From contig NZ_JOJL01000040.1 in assembly GCF_000721705.1 (NCBI RefSeq), positions 6,565 to 70,564 on the forward strand: 64,000 nucleotides of DNA. The letters are read 5' to 3'. A program made the translations under genes and the position numbers. Shown piece by piece: positions 1-7,170 of the stretch; the first letter of the stretch is position 1, and every line of letters starts with the position of its first letter. Under the pieces are notes generated by a model, which had not been told where the DNA came from, did not search any database, and was given only the letters and a program-made list of their open reading frames with translations. This DNA comes from Actinoplanes subtropicus. Lineage in GTDB: Bacteria; Actinomycetota; Actinomycetes; Mycobacteriales; Micromonosporaceae.

Positions 1-70
1 ACTCTCCCGCATGGCTGCCGAACAAGCTACCAGTGACAACGTTTCAAACGGAGGTCTCTAGGGTGAGGTT

Positions 71-1066
71 GTGACCTACACCCCCGCGGGCAACCGCTAC
101 GACTCGATGACCTACCGGCGGGCCGGCCGCTCCGGCCTGAAACTGCCCGCCATCTCGCTCGGCCTGTGGCACAACTTCGGCGACGGCCGCCCGCTCGACC
201 GGCAGCGCGACATCGTCCGCCGCGCCTTCGACCTGGGCGTCACCCACTTCGACCTGGCCAACAACTACGGGCCGCCGCCGGGCAGCGCGGAGAGCAACTT
301 CGGCCGGCTGCTCGCCACCGACCTCCAGGCGCACCGGGACGAACTGGTCATCTCCACCAAGGCCGGCTACTACATGTGGGAGGGCCCGTACGGCGAGTGG
401 GGCTCCCGCAAGTACCTGGTCAGCTCCCTCGATCAGTCGCTCACCCGACTCGGGCTGGACTACGTCGACATCTTCTACCACCACCGGCCCGACCCGGACA
501 CGCCGCTCGAGGAGACCATGGCCGCGCTCGACGCCGTGGTCCGCGCCGGCAAGGCCCTCTACGTCGGGATCAGCAACTACACCGCCGAGCAGACCGCCCG
601 CGCCGCCACGATCCTGCGCGAGCTGGGCACCCCGCTGCTGATCCACCAGCCCTCGTACTCGATCCTCAACCGCTGGATCGAACGCGACAACCTGCTCGAC
701 GCGCTCGAGTCGGCCGGCGCCGGCTGCATCGCCTTCAGCCCGCTGCAGCAGGGCCTGCTCACCGACCGCTACCTCGGCGGCATCCCCGACGACTCGCGGG
801 TGCGCACCAGCGTCTTCCTCAACGAGGGCGATCTGGACAACAAGACCATGGGCCGCATCCACGCGCTCGACGACATCGCCAAGCGCCGCGGCCAGTCGCT
901 GGCCCAGATGGCCCTGGCCTGGGCCCTGCGCGACGAGCGGATGACCAGCCTGATCATCGGCGCGAGCAGCGTCGCCCAGCTGGAGAACAACGTCGCCGCC
1001 CTGGACAACCTGGCGCTCACCGCCGAGGAACTGGGCGAGATCGACGCCTCCGCCCTCGACCTGTGA
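71..1066 (+). CDS. mgrA: Aldo/keto reductase, MgrA/YghZ type
   Basis: This 331-residue protein resembles L-glyceraldehyde-3-phosphate reductase and related NADPH-dependent aldo/keto reductases, which reduce small aldehydes in the cytoplasm. The catalytic tetrad is visible: Asp61, Tyr66 (in NNYGPPPGSAE), Lys97 (ISTKAG) and His137/138 (FYHHRPD). The NNYGPPPGSAE loop and the YHHRPDPDTPLEETM segment are characteristic of the MgrA subgroup. The start is GTG at 71; an AGGTCTC-type purine-rich stretch lies about 15 bases upstream. It stands alone ahead of a decayed gene. The natural substrate cannot be read from the sequence. Confidence 0.9.
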   Translation: MTYTPAGNRYDSMTYRRAGRSGLKLPAISLGLWHNFGDGRPLDRQRDIVRRAFDLGVTHFDLANNYGPPPGSAESNFGRLLATDLQAHRDELVISTKAGYYMWEGPYGEWGSRKYLVSSLDQSLTRLGLDYVDIFYHHRPDPDTPLEETMAALDAVVRAGKALYVGISNYTAEQTARAATILRELGTPLLIHQPSYSILNRWIERDNLLDALESAGAGCIAFSPLQQGLLTDRYLGGIPDDSRVRTSVFLNEGDLDNKTMGRIHALDDIAKRRGQSLAQMALAWALRDERMTSLIIGASSVAQLENNVAALDNLALTAEELGEIDASALDL

Positions 1067-1072
1067 CCTCCT

Positions 1073-1324
1073 TTGACCGATCTGATCGAACGGCACACGA
1101 TCCTGGCGGTCGTGGCCGGTTCCCGCGCCTACGGTCTCGACGGGCCCGGTTCCGACCACGACCACCGGGGCGTGTTCGCCGCCCCGACCCGGCAGTTCTC
1201 GGGCCTGTCGAAGCCGCACACGCACCTCGACGGCCGCTCCCCGAGCAGTTCTCCCGGGAGCAAGCACGGCAGAATCGATCAACTGCTTCATTGCGTACGG
1301 GAACAGGGGTTGGCAACGACATGA
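1073..1324 (+). pseudogene. Decayed COG3541-type nucleotidyltransferase remnant
   Basis: The first ~40 residues from a TTG start match the N-terminus of predicted nucleotidyltransferases of the DNA polymerase beta superfamily: GSRAYGL followed by GSDHDHRGVF, the metal-binding GS...D.D signature. At about 1233 the frame is lost. The expected continuation (PLPEQFSRE) appears two bases out of phase and then stops resembling the family. Roughly 200 C-terminal residues are missing and the next gene begins at 1321. A truncated, frameshifted relic is therefore far more likely than a working 83-residue protein. Frame loss by a single-base indel is inferred. Confidence 0.7.
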
Positions 1325-1773
1325 GCGGGCTGCGCGTCGCCGAGCCGGCCGATCTCCCGGCGCTCCTCGCCCTGGCGGTCGACTTCTATGCCGAAGACGG
1401 CTTCACCACGCCGACCGCGAAGCTGGCCGAGCACCTCGCCCACCTCCTGGCGAGCCCGGCGGCCCACGCGGCCGTGATCGAGTCGTCCGGGACGGTCGTG
1501 GCGTTCGCGATCTCGACGTCCTCCTACGGCCTGGAGAGCGGCCTGATCGCCGAGCTCGAGGACCTCTACGTGGCTCCGGCCCACCGCCGCCGCGGCCTGG
1601 CCGGCGAGCTGATCGAGGACAGCGCCGCCTGGGCGACCGGGATCGGCGCCGCCCACCTGGAGATCGTCATCGCCCCGAACGGCCAGGACGTCTCGCACCT
1701 GTTCGCCATCTACCGCCGCTTCGGCTTCGTCGACGAGGGCCGGCGGCTGCTCAGCCGAGCCACCACGCGCTGA
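1321..1773 (+). CDS. GNAT-family N-acetyltransferase
   Basis: This 150-residue single-domain acetyltransferase would transfer acetyl from acetyl-CoA to an amine. The acetyl-CoA-binding motif A is clear (ELEDLYVAPAHRRRGLAGELI, with R/G-x-x-G/A), followed by motif B near IYRRFGF, the usual GNAT C-terminal strand-helix pair. The ATG overlaps the terminal stop of the preceding relic (ATGA). The length is normal for the family. The substrate is unknown; many such proteins acetylate small molecules, antibiotics or ribosomal proteins. Confidence 0.88.
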   Translation: MSGLRVAEPADLPALLALAVDFYAEDGFTTPTAKLAEHLAHLLASPAAHAAVIESSGTVVAFAISTSSYGLESGLIAELEDLYVAPAHRRRGLAGELIEDSAAWATGIGAAHLEIVIAPNGQDVSHLFAIYRRFGFVDEGRRLLSRATTR

Positions 1774-1790
1774 CTGGCATGCTGGGGCCC

Positions 1791-2465
1791 ATGCCGGACA
1801 CCGACCTGGAGGGCCTGCTGGCCGAGCAGATCGCCTACTACCGCACCCGCGCCGCCGAGTACGACGCCACCTACCCGCTCGACGCCCGGGCCGACGCGGA
1901 CGCCCGTGCCCAGCTCCGGACCGCCATGGAACGGTTCGCGCCCTACGGCCGGGTGCTGGAGCTGGCCTGCGGCACCGGGCAATGGACCGTCGAACTCGCC
2001 CGCCACGCCACCACGGTGACCGCCGTCGATGCCGCCCCGGAGGCCCTGGCGATCTGCCGCCGGCGCGTCGCCGATGCCGCGGTGCAGCTGGTCGAGGCCG
2101 ACCTGTTCGCGTGGCGGCCGCGCGAACGCTACGACTTCGTCTTCTTCTCGGCCTGGTTGTCGCACGTCCCGCCGCAACGCTTCGACGCCTTCTGGGATCT
2201 GGTCGCCGACTGCCTGACGCCGGCCGGCCGGGTCTTCGTGATCGACGAATTGCCGGCGGTGGCCGCCGTGGACCGTGCGGCCCCCGGGCAGCCGGCCCCC
2301 GCAGTGCGCCGCGCGCTCACCACCGGCCAGGCCTTCCGGGCCGTCAAGGTGCTCTACGCCCCCGGCGAGTTGCGGGCCCGCCTCACCGCCCTCGGCTGGG
2401 ACGTCGACATCGAAACGGTGGGCTGGCGCTTCTTCTGCGCCTCGCTACGACGCGGCGAGGCGTAG
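1791..2465 (+). CDS. Class I SAM-dependent methyltransferase
   Basis: The protein of about 224 residues has a Rossmann-type methyltransferase core. SAM motif I is RVLELACGTGQWTVELA, followed by an acidic post-I strand (VTAVDAAPEAL) and motif IV (YDFVFFSAWLSHV). The ATG at 1791 is preferred over one at 1779 because the family-like sequence begins at MPDTDLEG and the upstream ATG adds only four residues. It lies 17 bases after the GNAT gene on the same strand, so co-transcription is plausible. The substrate cannot be predicted. Confidence 0.87.
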   Translation: MPDTDLEGLLAEQIAYYRTRAAEYDATYPLDARADADARAQLRTAMERFAPYGRVLELACGTGQWTVELARHATTVTAVDAAPEALAICRRRVADAAVQLVEADLFAWRPRERYDFVFFSAWLSHVPPQRFDAFWDLVADCLTPAGRVFVIDELPAVAAVDRAAPGQPAPAVRRALTTGQAFRAVKVLYAPGELRARLTALGWDVDIETVGWRFFCASLRRGEA

Positions 2466-2576
2466 GCCGTCGAGGTCGTCCGCCTCATGCCCCGTGTGTC
2501 GCCGCGCACGACCCGTACAGCATCCTAGGAACCTAGGCGTTATGGTTCGGGCGGGTTGTCGGTTTACGCTGATCAC

Positions 2577-2918
2577 ATGCCCGCCCCGACGCGTGACGCA
2601 CCGGTCGTCCACCTTGCCCGGCCGCATCGGCCGGTGCTGGTGGCGGGGACGCTGGGCGAGCTGGCCGGGCCTACCACCGGGCTGGTGGAACTGCCGCTGC
2701 GGCTGTGGTGGGGGCCGCGCGGGACCTTCGATCTCGGCGAGCCGACGATGCTCGCCTGGATGTACGAGAACGTGCTCCGCGAGGCCATCCGGGTCGACGA
2801 ACTGCGGGCCTATCTGGACGGGTCCACCCTCGTACGCGTGTGGCCGGTCTTGAATCTCCCCCGCGCCGTGCGGGCCGCCTGGGAGGCCCGGCACCCGCGC
2901 CTGCGACACGCGCGGTGA
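2577..2918 (+). CDS. Small protein paired with AbiEii-like nucleotidyltransferase
   Basis: This protein of about 113 residues has no recognised catalytic motif. Its middle reads as a beta-rich segment with LRLWWGPRGTFDL, and its C-terminus as a helical R/A-rich region. The start is taken at ATG 2577; a start at 2556 would add seven residues. Its TGA stop (2916-2918) overlaps a GTG in the first unit of a 29-bp tandem repeat, so it was probably once translationally coupled to the nucleotidyltransferase now starting at 3031. By analogy with two-gene AbiE/MNT-type modules it could be the antitoxin or regulator partner. That role is inference from position only. Confidence 0.6.
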   Translation: MPAPTRDAPVVHLARPHRPVLVAGTLGELAGPTTGLVELPLRLWWGPRGTFDLGEPTMLAWMYENVLREAIRVDELRAYLDGSTLVRVWPVLNLPRAVRAAWEARHPRLRHAR

Positions 2919-3047
2919 GCGTCGACGTCGCCGAGGGCGCGCGGTGAGCGTCGACGTCGCCGAGGTCGCGCGGTGAGCGTCGACGTCGCCGAGGGCGCGC
3001 GGTGAGCGTCGACGTCGCCAAGGTCGTGCGGTGAGCGTCGAAACGTT
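2913..3047 (+). repeat. 29-bp tandem repeat built from the next gene's 5' end
   Basis: The TGA of each GTGA motif falls at 2916, 2945, 2974, 3003 and 3032, an exact 29-base period. Each unit reads like GTGAGCGTCGACGTCGCCRA plus GG-TCGCGCG. The last copy is the real start of the nucleotidyltransferase gene, where the same sequence carries 15 extra bases (after GTGAGCGTCGA). The units therefore look like the gene's first codons with a 15-base deletion, repeated four times. Because 29 is not a multiple of three, changes in copy number alter the frame and the spacing between the two genes. Confidence 0.9.
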
Positions 3048-3672
3048 CTACCGCGACGTCGCCAAGGTCGCGCTCACGGTCGCCGCCGAGCACGGCTTCG
3101 TCCTCGGCGGCGGGGTCGCGTGGCTGGTCAACGGCCTGGTGGCGCGCCCGACCGAGGACGTCGACCTGTTCACCGACACGGCCGGCGGGGTCGCCGCGGC
3201 GGCCGGCGAGGTGACCGCCGCGCTCACCGCGGCCGGCTACCGGGTGGCCCGCGAGGAGGGCGACGAGCTCTTCGCGGGGATGGACGAGGACCTGCGCGAG
3301 TTCGTGGTCAGCCGGGGCGGGCAGGCGCTACGGCTGACGCTGTGCCGCCTCGACCGGCAGCGGGCGCCCGTGGTGATGGACCTCGGGCCGGTCATGCACC
3401 TGGACGACCTGATCGCCACCAAGGTCGCCGCGCTGGTGAACCGGCGCGAGGTCCGCGACTACATCGACGTCGCCGCCGCGCTCGAGATCTATCCGCTCGC
3501 GCACATCCTCGAGCTGGCCTCGCGGGCCGATCCGGCGATCGACCCGGAGGACGTGGCGGACGCGGGGCGCTACCTGGATCGCCTGGACGATGCCCGGTTC
3601 GCCCTCTATGGGCTGGACGCGCCGCAGATAGCCGAGTTGCGGGGCAGGCTCGCCGCCTGGCCCCGGCGCTGA
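3031..3672 (+). CDS. AbiEii/MNT-like nucleotidyltransferase domain protein
   Basis: This 213-residue protein has the nucleotidyltransferase-fold signature FVLGGGVAWLVNGL...PTEDVDLFTD at residues ~25-50. The GG and D-x-D pair match the metal-binding motif of AbiEii and related toxin nucleotidyltransferases. A later segment (DLIATKVAALVNRREVRDYIDVAAAL) matches the K..A...R...DY.D helix of the same superfamily. The start is GTG at 3031, the last GTG of the 29-bp array. Such enzymes modify tRNA acceptor ends or proteins in toxin-antitoxin systems. Toxin activity here is not shown, only consistent. Confidence 0.72.
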   Translation: MSVETFYRDVAKVALTVAAEHGFVLGGGVAWLVNGLVARPTEDVDLFTDTAGGVAAAAGEVTAALTAAGYRVAREEGDELFAGMDEDLREFVVSRGGQALRLTLCRLDRQRAPVVMDLGPVMHLDDLIATKVAALVNRREVRDYIDVAAALEIYPLAHILELASRADPAIDPEDVADAGRYLDRLDDARFALYGLDAPQIAELRGRLAAWPRR

Positions 3673-3691
3673 CGCCCATCGCTACTCCTGA

Positions 3692-3767
3692 CTTTGCTCT
3701 GCGCACTCATACGCACCAATTTCGAACGGACGTTCACTTTCGGTGCGCATATGTGCGCAGAGCAAAG
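3692..3767. terminator. Inverted repeat between convergent genes
   Basis: CTTTGCTCTGCGCAC at 3692-3706 is the exact reverse complement of GTGCGCAGAGCAAAG at 3753-3767. An inner CGCACC/GGTGCG pair tightens the 46-base loop. It lies just after the nucleotidyltransferase and before the 3' end of the opposing methyltransferase, so a bidirectional terminator is the simplest reading. No T-tract follows, as is common in actinomycetes. The right arm is also the first unit of the adjoining 61-62 bp array. Confidence 0.6.
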
Positions 3768-3904
3768 AGGCCGAGCTCAGACGCCAGCCCGGCACAGCCA
3801 GCAGCTGCGCAGGAGTGCGCAAAGCAAGCACCCGAACTCAGACGCCAGCCCGGCACAGCCAGCAGCTGCGTAGGAGTGCGCAAAGCAAGCACGCCCGAAC
3901 TCAG
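3753..3904. repeat. 61-62 bp tandem array abutting methyltransferase 3' end
   Basis: Units start with GTGCGCARAGCAA at 3753, 3815 and 3876. The first two run through CTCAGACGCCAGCCCGGC and CAGCCAGCAGCTGCG; the third is cut short and merges at 3900 into the methyltransferase stop region, which reads CTCAGACGTCGGCGCGGC and CAGCCAGTAGTT. The array thus combines the right arm of the upstream inverted repeat with a diverged copy of the gene's last codons. It probably arose by duplication of this 3' end. Confidence 0.8.
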
Positions 3905-4611
3905 ACGTCGGCGCGGCGCAGCCAGTAGTTCAGCGTGAACGGACCATGACCGTACGTCTGAGCCCCGTCCAGCGCGTCGCCGACGCCGGTGGTCAGCTTC
4001 TCGATGCGCAGCTTCGCGTTGTCGAAGATCGGCTTGCAGGTCTTCTCGGTCAGCGACAGCGGGTGCATGTGGTCGGCCTTGTCGTGCATGTCGAAGGTCA
4101 GGAAGGCCAGCCCGTCCGGCTTGAGGTACTGCCGGATGTTGTCGACGATCTGCGGGAAGTCGTAGCAGTGGTCCAGCACGTTGATGCTGATCACCAGGTC
4201 GGAGCGGCCGACCAGCGGCTCGACCAGTTGCTCGGCCGGAAGAGAGTAGACCTCGGCGGCGTTGTTCAGGTCGCAGCCGGGGATCTCGGCGATGAACCGG
4301 TCGGCGAGCGGCTCGACCACCACCAGGTGGGCGTCGGTGAAGAAGCGGGTGCGCAACATGCTCCCGGCCCCTACATCCACGACGACCTTGCCCGCGTACT
4401 GTTCCGGGGTGAAGCCGAAGTGGCGCAACAGCCGATCGGTCTGGATCATGAAATCGGGGGTCTGGCGCCATTTGTTGGTCTTGTGGAAGGCGAACTCGCC
4501 CTCCTGCGCCTCCGAGGCCCATTTCTCGCGTGACTCGGTGGTCTTGGCGACCACCTTGCCGCGGCCGAGGAGCCGGTTCACCACCCGCTTGACGTCGATC
4601 ATCGTGGACAT
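3901..4611 (-). CDS. Class I SAM-dependent methyltransferase (236 residues)
   Basis: The protein shows motif I VVVDVGAGSMLRTRFF, an acidic post-I residue in VVVEPLADRF, and motif IV LVISINVLDHCYDFPQIV. A lipid- or sugar-type methyltransferase fold is therefore clear, but the substrate is not. The N-terminus (MSTMIDVKRVVNRLLGRGKVVAK) is basic. It is divergent from the helicase gene at 4681, with a 69-bp A-rich interval holding both promoters. Its 3' end adjoins a tandem array that carries imperfect copies of its last codons. Confidence 0.85.
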   Translation of the reverse strand: MSTMIDVKRVVNRLLGRGKVVAKTTESREKWASEAQEGEFAFHKTNKWRQTPDFMIQTDRLLRHFGFTPEQYAGKVVVDVGAGSMLRTRFFTDAHLVVVEPLADRFIAEIPGCDLNNAAEVYSLPAEQLVEPLVGRSDLVISINVLDHCYDFPQIVDNIRQYLKPDGLAFLTFDMHDKADHMHPLSLTEKTCKPIFDNAKLRIEKLTTGVGDALDGAQTYGHGPFTLNYWLRRADV

Positions 4612-4680
4612 GTGGCGCAGGCTACAGGGATCGACGCGAAAATGAAGAAAATCTTGAGAGAAAAGTAGGGACTGACCACC

Positions 4681-7170
4681 ATGACGCTGACGGATCGCCG
4701 GCCGGGAACGGCGGAGCCGGACGCGGTCTTCGACGCCTTCCAGAAGTGGGTCACCGAGCAGGGCCTCGCCCTCTACACCCACCAGGAGGAGGCGCTGATC
4801 GAGCTGGCCACCGGGGCGAACGTCATCCTCAACACGCCGACCGGCTCGGGCAAGAGCCTGGTCGCCACCGGCGCGCACTTCATCGCGCTGGCCGGCGGGC
4901 GGACGACGTTCTACACCGCGCCGATCAAGGCGCTGGTCAGCGAGAAGTTCTTCGCGCTCTGCGCCGCCTTCGGGGCGCACAACGTCGGCATGCTCACCGG
5001 CGACGCCAGCGTGAACCCGGACGCGCCGATCATCTGCTGCACCGCCGAGATCCTCGCCAACCTGGCACTGCGCGAGGGCGACGGCGCGGACGTCGGCCTG
5101 GTGGTGATGGACGAGTTCCACTTCTACGCCGAGCCCGACCGCGGCTGGGCCTGGCAGGTGCCGCTGATCGAGCTGCCGCAGGCCCAGTTCCTGCTGATGT
5201 CGGCCACGCTGGGCGACACCACCCGCTTCGTCGACGACCTGAGCCGCCGCACCGGGCGGGAGACCGCCGTCGTGGCCAGCGCCGAGCGGCCGGTTCCGCT
5301 GATCTTCTCGTACGCGATGACGCCGCTGCACGAGACGATCGAGGAGCTGCTGCAGACGCATCAGGCCCCGGTCTACATCGTGCACTTCACCCAGGCCGCC
5401 GCCCTGGAGCGCGCGCAGGCCCTGATGAGCGTCAACATGGCCACCCGCGCCGAGAAGGACGCGATCGCCGTGGCCATCGGCAACTTCCGGTTCACCGCGG
5501 GCTTCGGCCGCCAGCTGTCCCGGCTCGTCCGGCACGGGATCGGCGTGCACCACGCCGGCATGCTCCCCAAGTACCGGCGGCTGGTGGAGACGCTCGCCCA
5601 GGCCGGGCTGCTCAAGGTGATCTGCGGGACGGACACGCTCGGCGTCGGCATCAACGTGCCGATCCGCACGGTGCTGTTCACCGGCCTGTCCAAGTACGAC
5701 GGGGTGAAGACCCGGCTGCTCAAGGCCCGCGAGTTCCACCAGATCGCCGGGCGGGCCGGCCGGGCCGGGTTCGACACCCTCGGCACGGTCATCGTGCAGG
5801 CGCCCGAGCACGTCATCGACAACGAGCGCGCCCTGGCGAAGGCCGGCGACGACCCGAAGAAGCGGCGCAAGGTGGTCCGCAAGAAGCCGCCGGAGGGCAC
5901 GATCGGCTGGGGCCAGCCCACCTTCGACCGGCTTGTGGCCGCCGACCCCGAGCCGCTGACCAGCTCGTTCCAGGTGTCGCACGCGATGCTGCTGAATGTG
6001 ATCGCGCGCGGCGGGGACCCGTTCGCGGCGATGCGGCACCTGCTCACCGACAACCACGAGGAACCGGGCGCGCAGCGCCGGCACATCCGCCGGGCGATCG
6101 CGATCGCCCGGGCCCTCGTCGCCGGGGGCGTGATCGAACGTACCCAGGACGGGGTTTATCGGCTGGTCGAGGATCTGCAGCTCGACTTCGCGCTGAACCA
6201 GGCCCTCTCCCCCTTCGCCCTGGCCTGCCTGGAGCTGCTCGACCGGGAGGCGCCGGACTATCCGCTCGACGTGGTGTCGGTGATCGAGGCGACCCTCGAG
6301 GACCCGCGCCAGGTGCTGTCCGCGCAGCGCACCAAGGCGCGCGGCGAGGCGGTCGGCGCGATGAAGGCCGAGGGCATCGAGTACGAGCAGCGGATGGAGC
6401 TGCTGGAGGACGTCACCCACCCGCGCCCGCTGCTGGAGCTGCTCGAGGGCGCGTATGAGACGTACCGGCAAGGCCACCCGTGGGTCGCCGACTACGAGAT
6501 CAAACCCAAGTCGGTCGTACGGGACATGTACGAGCGGGCGATGACCTTCACCGAGTACGTGTCGTTCTACGGGCTGTCCCGCTCGGAGGGCCTGGTGCTG
6601 CGGTATCTCGCAGACGCGTACCGGGCGTTGCGGCAGACCGTGCCGGAGGACGCGCGGACCGAGGAGCTCACCGATCTGATCGAGTGGCTCGGCGAGCTGG
6701 TCCGGCAGGTCGACTCGTCGCTGCTGGACGAGTGGGAACGCCTGCGCAACCCGGGTGCCGCGCTCGAGGAGGTACGCCTCGACGACAAGCCGCCGGCGGT
6801 CACCCGCAACGCGCGGGCGTTCCGGGTGCTGGTCCGCAACGCGCTCTTCCGCCGGGTCGAGCTGGCCGCGCTGCGCCGCTGGGACGAGCTCGGCGAGCTG
6901 GACGCGGAGGCCGGCTGGGACCGGACGGCGTGGGCGGAGGCGATGGCGCCCTACTTCGAGGAGTACGACGAGGTCGGCACCGGGCCGGCGGCGCGCGGGC
7001 CGGCGTTCCTGCACATCGACGCGGGCCCGGCGGTGTGGACGGTCCGGCAGGTCTTCGAGGACCCGGACGGCGACCATGACTGGGGCATCTCGGCGACGGT
7101 CGACCTGGCGGCGTCGGACGAGGCGGGCGCGGCCGCGGTGACGGTCACGGCCGTCGGCCCGCACGGCTGA
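4681..7170 (+). CDS. DEAD/DEAH-box helicase with DUF3516 C-terminus
   Basis: This 829-residue superfamily 2 helicase has Walker A TGSGKS at 54-59, the Walker B box DEFH at 144-147, motif III SAT (LLMSATLGD) and motif VI QIAGRAGRAG. The C-terminal half (about 480-829) has no known catalytic motif and matches the DUF3516 region of actinobacterial RNA-helicase-like proteins, with a Ski2-like layout. It probably unwinds RNA or DNA in an ATP-dependent manner in the cytoplasm. Its stop shares one base with the start of the following sensor kinase, suggesting an operon. The target nucleic acid is unknown. Confidence 0.9.
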   Translation: MTLTDRRPGTAEPDAVFDAFQKWVTEQGLALYTHQEEALIELATGANVILNTPTGSGKSLVATGAHFIALAGGRTTFYTAPIKALVSEKFFALCAAFGAHNVGMLTGDASVNPDAPIICCTAEILANLALREGDGADVGLVVMDEFHFYAEPDRGWAWQVPLIELPQAQFLLMSATLGDTTRFVDDLSRRTGRETAVVASAERPVPLIFSYAMTPLHETIEELLQTHQAPVYIVHFTQAAALERAQALMSVNMATRAEKDAIAVAIGNFRFTAGFGRQLSRLVRHGIGVHHAGMLPKYRRLVETLAQAGLLKVICGTDTLGVGINVPIRTVLFTGLSKYDGVKTRLLKAREFHQIAGRAGRAGFDTLGTVIVQAPEHVIDNERALAKAGDDPKKRRKVVRKKPPEGTIGWGQPTFDRLVAADPEPLTSSFQVSHAMLLNVIARGGDPFAAMRHLLTDNHEEPGAQRRHIRRAIAIARALVAGGVIERTQDGVYRLVEDLQLDFALNQALSPFALACLELLDREAPDYPLDVVSVIEATLEDPRQVLSAQRTKARGEAVGAMKAEGIEYEQRMELLEDVTHPRPLLELLEGAYETYRQGHPWVADYEIKPKSVVRDMYERAMTFTEYVSFYGLSRSEGLVLRYLADAYRALRQTVPEDARTEELTDLIEWLGELVRQVDSSLLDEWERLRNPGAALEEVRLDDKPPAVTRNARAFRVLVRNALFRRVELAALRRWDELGELDAEAGWDRTAWAEAMAPYFEEYDEVGTGPAARGPAFLHIDAGPAVWTVRQVFEDPDGDHDWGISATVDLAASDEAGAAAVTVTAVGPHG

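Noticed and set aside
34..48. Possible LacI-type operator around AACGTT upstream of the first gene
   Set aside because: Only the six central bases are symmetric; the flanks do not match, so it is no better than chance.
44..1291. Long antisense open frame opposite the first reductase (415 codons)
   Set aside because: It is the mirror of strongly biased coding DNA. The product is low-complexity V/G/R-rich and overlaps a reductase with all catalytic residues.
2524..2537. Two CCTAGG hexamers two bases apart upstream of the small gene at 2577
   Set aside because: Could be an operator, but six-base palindromes this close are not enough evidence and no regulator gene is adjacent.
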